This document shows, piece after piece, positions 46,255-58,800 of a stretch of DNA of 64,000 nucleotides. The notes beneath the pieces are model-generated. The model was given only the letters and a program-made list of their open reading frames with translations. It was not told the origin of the DNA and made no database searches. Within the stretch, counting starts at the first letter, position 1; each line of letters starts with the position of its first letter. Location: assembly GCF_000775915.1 (NCBI RefSeq), contig NZ_BBLT01000005.1:310001-374000 (forward strand). Direction: 5' to 3'. The position numbers and the translations under genes are program-made. The DNA is from Sporocytophaga myxococcoides. GTDB lineage: Bacteria > Bacteroidota > Bacteroidia > Cytophagales > Cytophagaceae.

Positions 46255-48009
46255 TTAGTGCGTCATATAAATCCTCTCAAGTTTCCTCCTCTTAAATGCT
46301 TCTATCTTTGCCCAGTCCGATGTATTTAAGATATGATCTTTCGTACACCATGCTCTTCTTGCTATGGCCACTCCCAGTTTCATAAAGCTGTAATTCCCTG
46401 TATTATGGCTGTCTGTTCCTATTACCAGTGTTACACCTTTCTCAATAGCTCTTTTAGCCCAGCGATCATTGATGTCCATGCGATGGCTGTGTCCGTTTAT
46501 TTCTATGGCCGTTCCTGTCTCTGCGGCCACATCAAGGATTCTTTCCATGTCAACAGGATATCCCTCTCTTGATCCAAGTACTCTTCCTGTCGGATGGCCT
46601 ATGGCACATACGTATGGATTGCGACATGCCTTAATGATTCTTTCCGTATTATCCTGGTTGAAATGTGAATGTATGGAAGCAACCACCCAATCAAGCGTCT
46701 GCAAAAGGGAATCGGATAAATCAAGAGTACCGTCTGGCAATATATCTACTTCAGTTCCTGATTTGATAAGGTCCCTGCCAAGTTTTTTATTTACTTTTTT
46801 AATCTCTTTTAATTGCTTCATAAATTGATCTTCGTTCATTCCTCCTGCTATTATTTCAGATTTGGAATGATCTGTAAGAACGATGTAGTCATATTTTTGG
46901 TGAGAAGAAATATAGTCAGCAATTTCTTCAATAGAGCTGTGGCCATCTGACCATTTGGAGTGCGTATGCATATCTCCTTTGATATCATCAATGGTGATGA
47001 GCTTTGGAATTAATCCCTCAGCTGCAAGTTCAATTTCCCCTGTATCCTCGCGCATTTCAGGGGGGATACATTCAAGACCCAGAGCATGATAGATACCCTC
47101 TTCATTTTCTCCTGCAATCTTTTTGTTTTCATCTACAGTAAATAGTCCGTATTCGTTGATCTTAAAACCTTTTTCAATGGCAAGTTTTCGCAGGTGTATG
47201 TTATGAGCCTTTGAGCCTGTGAAATACTGAAGGGCAGCGCCCCATTGGTCTTCAGTTACGATCCTGATGTCTACCTGTCGTTTAAAGGATTTGAAATATA
47301 CACTGGCTTTGGTATCGCCTTCTGCATAAAGGTTTTCAACTTCATCCAGAGAAACAAAATGCCTTATAATAGCTTTTCGATCTCTGGCTTTTGCTGCAAT
47401 CAAAAGGTCAATGTCGCCTACGGTTTCCCTTTGTCTGCGAAGACTTCCTGCTATATCAATTATTTGAATCTGAGGAATGGTTTTAAGCATGTGTACAATG
47501 CTGGTGCTGATTTCCTGCGCATCCCAAAGGGGGAGTCGTTCATCTGTTTCCGTTTTTTTAAGTAAAGCGGATAAAATGTTATTTACTTTCTTTTTCTGAA
47601 AACCTTTAAGCTGTAAGATTCTGCCATCCTGGAGGGCTTCTATAATCTGCTCTTTGGTACTTAGGTTAAGGTCGTAATAAAATCTTTTTAAAGTCTCCGG
47701 TCCTAATCCCTGAACTTTCATCAGGGTGAGAAAGTCTTTGGGAACTTCTTTTTGAAGGTCGTTGAATAAGCTTATCTGATTCGTTTGGAGGAACTCAAAG
47801 ATTTTTTCTTCAATACTTTTACCAATTCCATAGGTCTTGATAAATTTTCCATCCTGAATATGCTCTCTGATATCTTCCGGAAGGTCATTGATTATTCTGG
47901 CTGCATTGTGATAAGCGATAGACCTGAATCTTTCTTTTGGTCCTTTAAATTCATATATGCTGCCTATGGCTTCAAAGATTTCAGCAAGCTTTTTATTAAC
48001 TCTGTACAT
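46255..48009 (-). CDS. polX: DNA polymerase X family protein (PolX) with PHP domain
   Basis: A 584-residue protein with a helix-hairpin-helix and polymerase-beta-type part (about 1-315, HhH VQGLGPETLKRFYYDL, catalytic pair GDIDLLIAA near 198) and a C-terminal PHP phosphoesterase domain (about 340-575, DMHTHSKWSDGHSSIEE, VIGTDSHNTG). Bacterial PolX fills short gaps in base-excision repair and its PHP domain gives 3'-5' exonuclease activity. Length matches the family. Confidence 0.93.
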   Translation of the reverse strand: MYRVNKKLAEIFEAIGSIYEFKGPKERFRSIAYHNAARIINDLPEDIREHIQDGKFIKTYGIGKSIEEKIFEFLQTNQISLFNDLQKEVPKDFLTLMKVQGLGPETLKRFYYDLNLSTKEQIIEALQDGRILQLKGFQKKKVNNILSALLKKTETDERLPLWDAQEISTSIVHMLKTIPQIQIIDIAGSLRRQRETVGDIDLLIAAKARDRKAIIRHFVSLDEVENLYAEGDTKASVYFKSFKRQVDIRIVTEDQWGAALQYFTGSKAHNIHLRKLAIEKGFKINEYGLFTVDENKKIAGENEEGIYHALGLECIPPEMREDTGEIELAAEGLIPKLITIDDIKGDMHTHSKWSDGHSSIEEIADYISSHQKYDYIVLTDHSKSEIIAGGMNEDQFMKQLKEIKKVNKKLGRDLIKSGTEVDILPDGTLDLSDSLLQTLDWVVASIHSHFNQDNTERIIKACRNPYVCAIGHPTGRVLGSREGYPVDMERILDVAAETGTAIEINGHSHRMDINDRWAKRAIEKGVTLVIGTDSHNTGNYSFMKLGVAIARRAWCTKDHILNTSDWAKIEAFKRRKLERIYMTH

Positions 48010-48117
48010 AACCCTTCCTCCGGCTTTTATTAGCCATTCCCTAAAAGGGAAACATGAATGAAGCAGGGTTTGGTTTCTGAGAAAAATTACTTGTTTTCCA
48101 GAATTAACATCGGGTTA

Positions 48118-48260
48118 GTAGAGACGCCATGCTTGGCGTCTCAAATTTTGATAATGAACTACGATAAAAATATTACAGAAATCAGAGCTTAGGGATTAAA
48201 GAATTCTGGTAAATTAATGATGCTTCAGGTGGAAAGGGAGACGCCAAGCATGGTCTCTAC
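48118..48260. repeat. Inverted repeat with self-palindromic arms
   Basis: Left arm 48118-48142 (GTAGAGACGCCATGCTTGGC...) and right arm 48238-48260 (GAGACGCCAAGCATGGTCTC...) are inverse complements apart from a 2-base gap. Each arm is itself nearly palindromic around GACGCCA-TGC-TTGGCGTC. This resembles a REP/MITE-type element. Confidence 0.6.
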
Positions 48261-48270
48261 GTCCCACTAA

Positions 48271-48295
48271 AAAGGCCGGGGACTGACCGGCCTTT
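48271..48295 (-). terminator. Terminator after thioredoxin gene
   Basis: AAAGGCCGG and CCGGCCTTT form a perfect 9-bp stem with a 7-base loop, 8 bases past the thioredoxin stop on the minus strand; the run of A on the plus strand gives the U tract. Confidence 0.8.
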
Positions 48296-48303
48296 CTCTG
48301 AAT

Positions 48304-48639
48304 TTAATTTATGTGTGCACCTAATTTTTCAGTAATAACTCTTTTAGGAACCGCTCCGATAATTTTATCTACTACATTTCCATCTTTAAAAATTAATAGG
48401 GTAGGAAGGCTACGAACTCCATATTTCGATGTAGTTTGAGGATTCACATCGACATCAATTTTGGTAATCTTTGCCTTTCCTTCATACTCATTAGCTAAAT
48501 CTTCTATTATGGGCCCCATCATTTTGCATGGTCCACACCATTCTGCACTAAAATCTACAAGCACTGGGGTGGAAGTTTTGATCACTTCTGTTTCGAAATT
48601 TCCATCTGTCAATTCGAGGTATTTAGTTCCGTTTTCCAT
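48304..48639 (-). CDS. trxA: Thioredoxin
   Basis: A 111-residue cytosolic thioredoxin with the redox centre WCGPCK (34-39), the cis-Pro segment RSLPTLLIFKDG, and the end motif VDKIIGAVPK. It reduces protein disulfides using thioredoxin reductase. It is transcribed leftward after an ArsR-type gene, with 66 bases between them that include an AT-rich perfect palindrome, and it has its own terminator. Confidence 0.95.
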   Translation of the reverse strand: MENGTKYLELTDGNFETEVIKTSTPVLVDFSAEWCGPCKMMGPIIEDLANEYEGKAKITKIDVDVNPQTTSKYGVRSLPTLLIFKDGNVVDKIIGAVPKRVITEKLGAHIN

Positions 48640-48667
48640 CTGATTAACTGTTTAAATTGAATGTTTT

Positions 48668-48683
48668 ATATATTTAAATATAT
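48668..48683. promoter_or_regulatory. 16-base AT palindrome upstream of thioredoxin gene
   Basis: ATATATTTAAATATAT is a perfect palindrome between the ArsR-type and thioredoxin genes. A similar string occurs upstream of the ArsR-type gene (49017-49030). ArsR-type operators are AT-rich inverted repeats, so this is a candidate operator. Low-complexity AT sequence also gives such palindromes by chance. Confidence 0.3.
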
Positions 48684-48705
48684 CAATATGATAAATCAAA
48701 AAAAG

Positions 48706-48999
48706 TCAGAATTTGTTTATATCGTTTAAAAAAGCATTGAACTCCTCAATGTTTTCTCTGTTGATACATAATTTCACAAAGCGGCCTTCTTTGTCTGAAT
48801 TGATCAAACCGGAATCCACTAAAATTTTGATGTGGTGAGAGACAGAAGGCTGAGCCAGATTTATGACTTCAGTAAATTCGGTGCAGTTCACACATCCTTT
48901 TTCTGCAATCGTCTGAAGGATAACCAGTCTGTTTTTGTCACCCAAGGCTTTGGCCATTTTTTCAATCTGTTTTATGCGCTCGTCCGGTTTAATTGCCAT
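48706..48999 (-). CDS. ArsR/SmtB-family transcription repressor
   Basis: A 97-residue winged-helix protein with the ArsR layout. The Cys pair GCVNCTEF sits at the place of the ELCVCDL metal motif, then the recognition helix AQPSVSHHIKILVDSGLI. The cysteines suggest a thiol or metal signal. It precedes thioredoxin on the same strand, suggesting redox or metal control of that gene. The rest of the arsenic set is absent, so arsenic sensing is not supported. Confidence 0.88.
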   Translation of the reverse strand: MAIKPDERIKQIEKMAKALGDKNRLVILQTIAEKGCVNCTEFTEVINLAQPSVSHHIKILVDSGLINSDKEGRFVKLCINRENIEEFNAFLNDINKF

Positions 49000-49016
49000 T
49001 CTGACTAATTGTTATA

Positions 49017-49048
49017 TAAATATATTTAAATGTTTCGATATATGCAAA
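49017..49048 (-). promoter_or_regulatory. Candidate promoter of the ArsR-type gene
   Basis: On the minus strand, TTTG (49048-49045) is followed after 20 bases by TATATTTA (49024-49017), 7 of 8 matching the Bacteroidota TTTG / TAnnTTTG pair at normal spacing, just upstream of the ATG at 48999. Confidence 0.45.
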
Positions 49049-49056
49049 GTTTCTGT

Positions 49057-49761
49057 CTAATACTTAGACTTCTTATTCCCTGATTTAGTTTTTTTATACC
49101 ATTCATAGTTTTTCCTGACCATCACAATTAGTTCATAATCAGAGGCTGTCTCAATAAATTCTCTTCCGAAATTACATTTTCCTATAAAATCATCCACATC
49201 CTCTTCTTTAATTCCGGTAATATCCATGATAAATAACCTGTTAAGGCGATATTCTTTGAGCTGCTCATAGTATTTACCTTTTTCCAGTTCTGCTACCTTT
49301 TGATATTGTTGGTACTTTTTGTTATACCGTTCATATAAAAAGGTGATTGGATTCATAATAGATGCAGGTTCCTGATTATTAGGGTATCTGTATTTCTGTT
49401 TTGTTTCGGTTTTCCCTATTACTTCTACACTTTTAAGTTGTTCTATGTCGGGGATAAGTCTAATGGCATTCATTTGCTTTGAAGCCATTTCTTTTCCCAA
49501 TGGGAATTGTTTTGTACGATAACCTAGAATGTAAATAATGATGGTATCATTAAGAGAGGCATTAAAATAGAAGTATCCGCTTTTGTCCGAAATTTCAACC
49601 TTATTGGTGCTTTTGTTAATGATAAGAGCATCTGAAATCCCTTTTGAATCAACACTGTCTACCAGGCGACCATTAATGAGATAGTCTCCCTGGGATTGAC
49701 CAAAGGTTTCACGAAGTCCTGAAAAGAAAAGGATAAAAATGAATAAACGAACAAATTTCAA
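49057..49761 (-). CDS. Exported carboxypeptidase-regulatory-like domain protein
   Basis: A signal peptide (MKFVRLFIFILFFSGLRETFG) is followed by a CarboxypepD_reg-like beta domain at about residues 25-105 (INGRLVDSVDSKGISDALI, SDKSGYFYFNASLNDTIII, LGYRTKQFPL). The C-terminal half is alpha-helical and Tyr/Lys-rich. This module is a standard exported beta sandwich in Bacteroidota, often on TonB-receptor-linked proteins. No plug or barrel follows, so it stands alone. Function unknown. Confidence 0.78.
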   Translation of the reverse strand: MKFVRLFIFILFFSGLRETFGQSQGDYLINGRLVDSVDSKGISDALIINKSTNKVEISDKSGYFYFNASLNDTIIIYILGYRTKQFPLGKEMASKQMNAIRLIPDIEQLKSVEVIGKTETKQKYRYPNNQEPASIMNPITFLYERYNKKYQQYQKVAELEKGKYYEQLKEYRLNRLFIMDITGIKEEDVDDFIGKCNFGREFIETASDYELIVMVRKNYEWYKKTKSGNKKSKY

Positions 49762-49841
49762 AGCCTGAGATTGTTTTTATCTCTTTATAACAGTTAAACC
49801 TATTAAAAATTTTTAAGAAGTTAAAATGTTTTTTACACATA

Positions 49842-49874
49842 AAAAAGACTGCACCTTGGGGATGCAGTCTTTTT
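49842..49874 (-). terminator. Terminator after the giant adhesin gene
   Basis: AAAAAGACTGCA (49842-49853) and TGCAGTCTTTTT (49863-49874) form a perfect 12-bp stem with a 9-base loop, 23 bases past the stop of the leftward gene; the A/T ends give a U tract on both strands. Confidence 0.88.
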
Positions 49875-49896
49875 ATTATCACTCAGTTTATTTCGG

Positions 49897-52800
49897 TTAT
49901 CTCACCACGGTAACCGCACCTTTTACTTTGTATGGGCCTTTATATCTTTCATTCAGACCTTCATACGTGACAATGTAGTTATAAACTCCAATCGGCATCA
50001 CTTCTCCTCTGTAGGTACCATCCCATATTTCTTTAGGATCATTTGACATAAAGATTACTTCTCCCCAGCGGTTAAAAATTGTAATCTGGAAATTGGTATA
50101 ATACTTACCAAAAATATCCAGAGTAGATTTTCCTTCTGTATTTGGGTCAAGTCCGGTTGGAACATATAATCTCGGAGGACAAATATCTTTGATAGTTGTA
50201 GAATCTTCGTTTTCACACTGATACTGGTTAATTACACGTACTTTATAGAATCCAGAATCTGTAGCAAACAGTATTCTTGTTGTATCATTATTAACCTCTA
50301 CATCTCCAGACCATTTATAAATTAATCCCGGTCCTGCATCCAGTTTAATCACTTCTCTCTTTTCCATACACAAATCAAGTTCTTTCGGTAACCTTGGGTT
50401 GGGTACTTCATTCAACTTGATTTTGGTTGTCAGTAAAGTATCACACTCTCCAATGGTAACTTTTACCGCATAAGCCCCTTCAGAATTAATGAGTAGCGAA
50501 TCATTGCTATTATTCATTGATACACCGTTTTTCATCCATTCATAGGTTACAGGGAGAGAATCGATATTACTGATGTTAGTCGGTCTGGCAACAAACATTA
50601 CTGTTTTATTAGCACAGAAAGCAGAGTCTTTTATGCTGAATATCGGTGAAGGTACTCCGATAACTCTAATATCATGACTTGCTCTACATCCATCATTGGT
50701 GATAACACTTACCTGATAGAAACTGGTATCTAGTGGTACTATTATACCAAGATTACCAGCAGAGGTAGTTGCATTTACACCCGGCCCTGACCATTGATAA
50801 TTGGAAGAAGGCAGTGTAGAAGAGATGCTCAGCACTGTGCTACGGTTTTCACATGCAATTTTATCAGAACCCATTAACACAGGTAATGGATTAATTTTAA
50901 TCTTTTTAGAAACAGAGCAATTTCCAAATGCATAGGTAACTGTATATTCTCCAGGCCTTGGTACACTCAGGATTGGCAATGTCTGATTTGGCATTAATTT
51001 TCCATCCTGTGACCAGATATACTGACCGGTAACGAGGGGTATATCTCTTAATTTCGCAGCAACATACAGTGGCTGGTCAAAACATGTATCACCTGGCATT
51101 CCGATAGTAGGAGGGTTGAATACTCTCACAGTAACGGTATCAAACTGGTCACAAGGTCTGCTGTCAAACACTCTCAATACCAACGTTGTGTCTCTGTCGA
51201 GGTTTGGAAGCATTATATTTGGACCTGAACCCATTAGTATTCCTTTCAGGTTGTACCATTCATAAGATACATCACCTGTTAAATTTGCAGTTATAGTTGG
51301 AGTACTTGATATACAAACATCAAGATCTTTTCCTGCATCTGCTATTGGTTTTGGCTCAATAACCAGGGTTGTCATAGCCACTGTTTCATTACATACTCCA
51401 TTACCTGTTGTTGTCAGGTTAAGATGTATGGTGCCTTTCTGTTTATCCTGCATAGAAGGATAGTAAGTTGCCCCTGGGTCTTTAGGATCCGGAGAAAATG
51501 TTCCGGTTCCATCTGATGTCCAGAAAACACCTGTAGCATTCTGGAATTTTCCGTTTAACTTGGCCCCATTTGCAATATCACAAACAATAGCAGGCCCCGG
51601 GTCAGAAACTGGCATTGGTATAAATGTGATTTCCAGGGTGTCTCCATCAGCCTTACACAATGGAACATCTGTATTTCTGACAGAAAGTTTCACTGATCCT
51701 GATATGCGATCCTCAAGAGATGGAATATACTTGGTGTTCAGGCTATTTCTTCCAGGTATGAAAATACCTGATCCTGAACTTACCCATTCTGTATTTACTG
51801 CATTGATTACTTTACCTGTCAGTAAAATTTCAGGAGCATCAAAGCAGAAGTTTTGAGATGGCCCTGCAATCACTTCAGGTTTAGGTACGAACTGAACGGT
51901 TAATTGATCCTGAACAGGTTTACAACCCGGCTTGCCCTGTACTTCCAGTATCAGATTAATGGCCTCTGCATCAAAATCTGTCGGATCGGTTTTGTAAATT
52001 GTCGAAAGAACATTTCCGTTTCCAAAAATACCTATTCCGGAACTTGTCCAGTTCACTGAAGTATAATTGCTGGCAGAACCTGCAACTTTAATTTCTTCTG
52101 TTTTTTCACAGACTCTTTGGTCAGGCCCTGCATATACTGTAGGTCTAGGGTTAATAGTTACATGCTTAAGTTTGGTTACACCCCCGCATTGAGATACTCC
52201 GTTGACCTTTAATCTTAGAGTTACTCCTCCTGCTTTGATATCACTTAAGCCTGGAATGTAGGTTGCTATTAGAGAAGAGGCAGAAGGACTGAATTTACCT
52301 GATCCATCTGTAGTCCAGATAACCCCGGAAGAGTTTGTAACTGAACCGTTAAGATTTACAACTGCTGCATCTTCGCAAACTGTTGTATCGTTACCTGCAT
52401 TTCCATCTGGTAATGGGATAAACGTAATGTTAAGCGGATCAGTAGATGGTGCGCACTTTCCATTGTCTTTGGTAGCCAGTGATAGGATGATTCCGGTTTT
52501 GGTCCTGTCTGCTACTCCTGGTATATAAGAAGCATTAAGTGTGAATTGATCAGGAGAAAACGTACCATCTCCATTGGTTGTCCACTCTCCTGAAAGTGCT
52601 CTTGTTAATGATCCATTTAGTTTAATTCCCGGAATATCTACACAGACATTCTGGTCAAGTCCGGCATTGGCTTCTGGCAGGTATTGAATGGTTACAGATT
52701 TATAATCTGTAATTTCCGGACATACTGTATTACCTGTAGTTTTAAGAGCTAGTATAAAGGTGCCAGCTAGTTTTTCTTCGTTCGAAGGAGAATAGGTATT

Positions 52801-55800
52801 TATTAATGTAGTTGTCGGAGCACTGAATGAACCGGTACCCATTGCAGTCCAGATTCCTGAACCTGTTACTGATTTTACAATACCGTTCAGTGCTATTCCG
52901 GCTACAGCATTCACACAAATAGTATCATCAGGTCCTGCATCGGCTTCCGGCATTTTAACAAAATCTATCTTTTTATCCTTGGTTACCTGTCCACAAGTTC
53001 CATTAACTGTTGTTTTCAAAGTTAAAGTAACAGTGGATGATTTGTCATTTTCTGAAGGAATATATGATGCAATCAGACTTTGTGCTCCCGGAGAAAATGT
53101 TCCTGTTCCGGATGTTGACCAAACGGCTCCTCCCGCAACGGTAATTGTTGCTTTAAGCGGAATAGCCTGAGAATTGGAGCAAACGATGGTGTCAAGTCCT
53201 GGATTAGCTGTAGGAGCTGGAGTTAATGATAGCAACACATCTTTCGTTACCGGAGGGCAATTGCCTAAGCCATTTACCTTCATAGTAACCTTAACAGAAC
53301 CGTGATTATTTCTTTCTGTCACTGATGGTGTATAATCAGGGGTAAGGGTGGTGGCATTATTTAATCCTCCTGTTCCTGTTGTAGACCATTGAATAGAAGA
53401 GTAGTTTTTAGCTGTTCCTGATAATTGGAATGCAGGAACATCCGCACAAAGTGACTGATCAAATCCTGGATCTGCTATTACTTCAGGATCAAATGTAAGA
53501 TTCAATGTATCACCGATTGGGTTACAAACCCCGTTTCCGTCTGAGCTTAGTATCAGGGTTACAACTCCTGCAAGTTTATCATCTGCAGCAATATTGTAAG
53601 TGGTAGAGGCCGCATTTGCGTTTTGGAATGTACCTTTACCTGTACTTGTCCATATTACATTACCATTAGTAACATTTCCTGCTAATGCTATTGTGGTCAT
53701 TGTATTACAGATACTTGTAATTGAACCTGCGTTAACAATCGGACCTGGTATAATAGTAAATGTAACTTGATCAGAGGTAGCAGGACACATTCCTGATGCA
53801 GGACTGGATATTGTCAGGGTAACTGTTTTGGCTGCAATTTCAGAGGCAGTAGGCATATAAGTGCCATTTGTCACTTTGGCATCTGGAAGAAAAACCCCTC
53901 CTCCTGGTGATGTCCAGGTAGCATTGTTACCTGAACCTTCCAGCTTTATAGGTAAATCTGTTTCGCAAACAGTGCGATCTGGACCTGCATCTACTTTTGG
54001 ATTCGTATCAAATCTAAGAGTTAAAGTATCTGAATAGAAGTTACAAGAACCATTACCTGCGGAATTTAATATAAGGTATGTTGTTGTAAGTTTATCCGAT
54101 GCAGATGGAAGATATTCTGCAACAGGATTATCCGGACCAGGAGAGAAGGTGCCGCTACCTGTTGATATCCAATATCCGCCCGATGCAACTTTGACTTTTC
54201 CATTAAGGTGTATTGAAGTGACATCAGAACATGCAACGATATCTGGTCCTGCATCAACAGAAGGAATCGGGCTGATCGTCAGAACCATCTGATCTGAGAC
54301 AGCAGCGCAATTTCCATTTCCGGTACTTGTAGCAGTGATGATTACCTTTTTGTTAATGCTGTCATTGTAACCGATGAGATACATTGGGTTATTAGTAATA
54401 TGATCAGGTGAAAAATTACCATCACCAGAGGTATTCCATTTCACGCCGGTAGCATAAGTTACCGTAGCAGATAACTGAACTGCCCCTATATCTGCACAGA
54501 CATTTATGTCCGGTCCTGCATTTACAACCGGCGTTTTTTCAAATGCAATCTCCATTACGTCGGATAGTGGATTACAAACTCCTGTACCGGTTGCTGTCAG
54601 CGTTAATTGAACTTTTCCAGAAGTTCTTTCTGCTGCAGAAGGAATATAAGTAGCATTTAATATTGATGCATTTGGTGAGAATGTGCCAGCTCCGGAGCTT
54701 TTCCATATTCCACCAGTGGCATTGAGAACTGATCCTGCAAGCGGTATTCCTGCTACATCTTCACAAACAACCTGATCGCCTCCGGCATTTACAACTGAAA
54801 GTGGTTTTACTATAATATTAAGAGTATCTCTTACAGGCTGACAAAGGCCATTGCCGGTCGTTGTCAAAACAAGGCGGATTATTGATCCAGGTGTTTTGTC
54901 GGCATTTCCGATCAGATAAGAGGTATTAAGCTGATTTGCTGTAGGATTAAATCCCCCATCTCCTGAAGTACTCCAGTTTCCGCCTGTTGCAATGGTAACA
55001 ACCCCGGTTAGGCTGACAGAGGTTGCATCTTCACATATCTCCAAATCTGGTCCTGCTTTAACAGTTGGAGCTGGAGTAAAGGAAACATCTGAAAAATCAG
55101 TAACAGCATTACATGTTCCATTCCCGGTTGAAAGAATTTTAAATGTTACTTTACCTGCATCTTTATCTGTTTTAGATGGAATGTAAACCGGATTCAAGGC
55201 ATTGGCATTAGGGCTGAATGTTCCCGTACCCGTTGTACTCCATTGCTGTCCTGCCGCTACAGTTACATTTCCTGTAAGTTGGATTCCTGTCACATCGGAA
55301 CAGACTTTTTGATCAGGACCGGCATTTACAGTAACCAGAGGAGTTATGTTAATCAACATGTCATCTGTTAGTGTAGCACAAGGAGCGTTACCTACACCTT
55401 TTAAAGTGATTTTTATTTGTTTAGCAGCAATGTCTTCAGCTGAAGGTTTATATTTAGCATTTAAATCTGAGCTATTTGGCAGGAAGGTACCAGTACCTTG
55501 TGAAATCCAAAGTGCAGAAGAATAGTTAGTGATTGTTCCTGACAAACTAACCTCCGAAACGTCTGCACAAACTGTCTGATCTGGCCCTGCGTTTACTTTT
55601 GGAAGTGGTAGAATGGTTACTTTTATTGAACTTACGGCTTCCGGACAAGCTCCGTTTCCTAAACTTTTTAAGGTTAATGTGACATTACCTTTAGAAATAT
55701 CTCCTCCACCTAAATTATAAGTAGTATTGACATTATTGCGATTTGCAAAAGTTCCATCTCCTGAGGTAGACCAAACCCCTCCAGAAGCAGCTTCTATAGT

Positions 55801-58800
55801 CCCATTTAATGTTATTGAGGAACTACTTTCACAAATAGTAAAGTCGTTTCCGGCATTTGCTCTTGGCATAGGGGTAAATTTAACAGTCATTGCATCTTTC
55901 CCTGGAACACAGGCTCCGTTTCCTGTAGATGTGAGTGTGAATGTCAATATGCCTTTTTTTAGATCCGCTGTACTTGGCTTATAGATAGCATTGATTCCAT
56001 TAGAGCTAAAAGTACCTGTTCCAGTGCTTGTCCAGGACCCACCAGTAGCCACATTAATTTTACCTGAAAGTGTTACAGAAGTTACATTTTCGCAAAGTTC
56101 CTGATCAGGACCAGCATCAACTGTTGGAATAGGAGTAATGGTCAATGTCATCTTATCCTCAGCTGGGTTACATACACCATTACCTGTTGTACTAATGGTC
56201 AGGGTGATTTTCTTTATAACAGTGTCCTGTGAGGAGACATAATAACTAGCGTCTTTTTGTGATGCATCAGGAGCAAAAGTTCCAGAGCCAGAGCTTTTCC
56301 AGATAATTCCTCCTGCATTTGCAAAACTACCGGCTAGTTTGATGAAACTCGTATTCGCGCATACTGTCTGATCCGGCCCTGCATCTACCTTAGGAGCATC
56401 CTGCAATATAAAGGTTACCTGATCAGATTGTGGAGGACAAATGCCATCACTTACAGAAGTCAGAGTTAATACGATTTTTTTACTATTAACTTCTGTAGCA
56501 GAAGGAATATAGGTTGCATTTAAACTTGATGCATTTGGAGCATATGATCCCGAACCTCCAGACCAGGTACCTCCGGAAGCATTTACCACAACACCGTGTA
56601 ATGGGATTCCGCTGACATTCGCACACAGCGTTTGTTCTGGACCGGCGTCTACTACTACAGCATCTTTAAAGGTAACAGTCAAACGATCTGAAACGAGAGA
56701 ACAAGTATCATTGCCTATACTGGTAAGAGTCAGGATAACACTTCCGGCTGATGTATCCGCAGAGGAAGGAACATAGGTTGCTGTTAAGCTACTTCTGTCC
56801 GGAAGAAATGAACCAGTTCCATTTGTAGACCAAAGAGCACCTTTAGCGTTTCCGACTTTTCCGTTTAATGATACATTAGGAGTATTTCCGCAAACTATCT
56901 GATCTGGCCCAGCTTCAATTTCAGGTCCTTTAGGAATTCTGAAAGTTATTTCGTCAGAAACAGGAGGACATGATCCTACAGCATCTGTGGTAATTTTAAG
57001 TTTTACAACTCCGCTTGATAATTCAGAAGGCGAGGGGGTATAGATGGCGTTGAGTGTTTTAGCATCTGGGGTAAATGTACCAGACCCGCCTGTCCACGTT
57101 GATCTTGAACCTATAGCATTAAGTCTTATAGGTAGGTCGTTAGTACAAATAAACTGATCCGGGCCAGCATCTATAACCGGAACAGTTGTAAATGTAACAA
57201 CCATGTCATCAGAGACCGGAGGACATACTCCCGTGCCTGTTGTGGTTAGAGTAAATGTGACACTACCTCTGGATTTATCATTTGCAGTGATATTATATGT
57301 AGCGTTTATAATTGAATTGTTCGGTAGAAAAGAACCGTTACCATTAGAGGACCAGGTTGTTCCTGTAGCATTTTTAAATGTTCCGTAATTGAATACAATA
57401 GCTGTTTCGGTACCGCAAACAAACTGATCTGGTCCGGCATTTACCTCCGGAGCTGGCAGTAGTTTAAAGGTAACATTATCGGATACAGGGTTACAATTGC
57501 CATTGTCTGTTGTTACAATGGTTAAAGTAACAGAGCCTGCAATAACTTCAGCTACTGAAGGTGAATAAACAGCATTAATTGCTGTAGCATTAGGCGTAAA
57601 CTTCCCATTGCCACCTGACCAGACAATTCCTCCTGCAACTGTCTTGCTCCCGTTAAGCTGAATTCCTGGAGTATTCGAGCATAAATCCTGTCCGGGACCA
57701 GCATCTACCTCAGGAGATGGAGTGAAAGTTATATTAAGATATGCAAATGATGAATTACATAAACCATTGTCAGTGGAGCTTAATGTAAGTTTCAGAGAAC
57801 CAGAATTAATTTCGTCTGCTGTTGGGGTATAAATTGCTTTTATTGTATTGGCATTCGGAGAAAATACTCCTTTTCCCCCTGACCACATTCCACCCTTGGC
57901 TGGTAAGGTAACTTTTCCATCCAGATCAATGGTTGGATTATTTTTACAGACATTAACAGAATTACTTGTCGTTACTACCGGAGCTTTAATAATAGTGATC
58001 TCCAGACTATCGGTCTCGCTTTTACAATTTCCATTGTTTGAAGAGGTAAGGTAAAGTTTGGCAAAACCTGAAGCTATTTCTGCAGCAGAAGGAGTGTAGG
58101 TAGTTACTAGAGAAGTGTTATTCGGCGAAAAGGTTCCACTTCCTCCGCTCCATACTCCGGCTCCAAAACTTACTGTTCCGTTTAGGGTTACTTGAGCATT
58201 GTTTTCACAGACACTCTGTGCCGGTCCAGCCTTAACAATTGGGCCAGGTGTAAAGGTAATTTCTACATCATCACTTACAGGAAGACATGAAGGTTTCTGA
58301 GCTGTTAAGGTTAATTTCAATTTCCCCGATGCAATTTCAGATGGAGTAGGAGTGTATACCGCATTAAGGCTGTCTTTACTTGGTGTGAATATCCCATTTC
58401 CTCCTGACCATGTCACTGAAGTACCCAGAGTTGCAGTCCCTTTTAAGGTGATGTTTGCATTGTTTGCACATAACGTTTGGGCTGGTCCTGCATCCACAGT
58501 TGGGGCCGGATCTATTAATATCAGGATTTTTTCTGTAGAAGAACTACAGTTAAAATCATTTCCAACACTTGTTATATTAATAATCGCAAGGTTATCCGCA
58601 AGATCTTTGGAAGAAGGTATATAGGTTACATTCAAGTGACTTGCAGAAGGAGTAAAGGTTCCGTAATTTACAGAACTCCAGAGGATCCCGGAAGCTCCTG
58701 AAATTTTAGCGCTTAAAACTACATTCGGATTGTTTTCGCAGGCGACCAGGTTTTGATTGACAACAATTTTGGGTGATGGTCTGAATTTAACTATTAAAGA

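Noticed and set aside
48706-48999. Arsenic-resistance repressor
   Set aside because: No arsenate reductase or efflux gene is nearby; thioredoxin is the neighbour.
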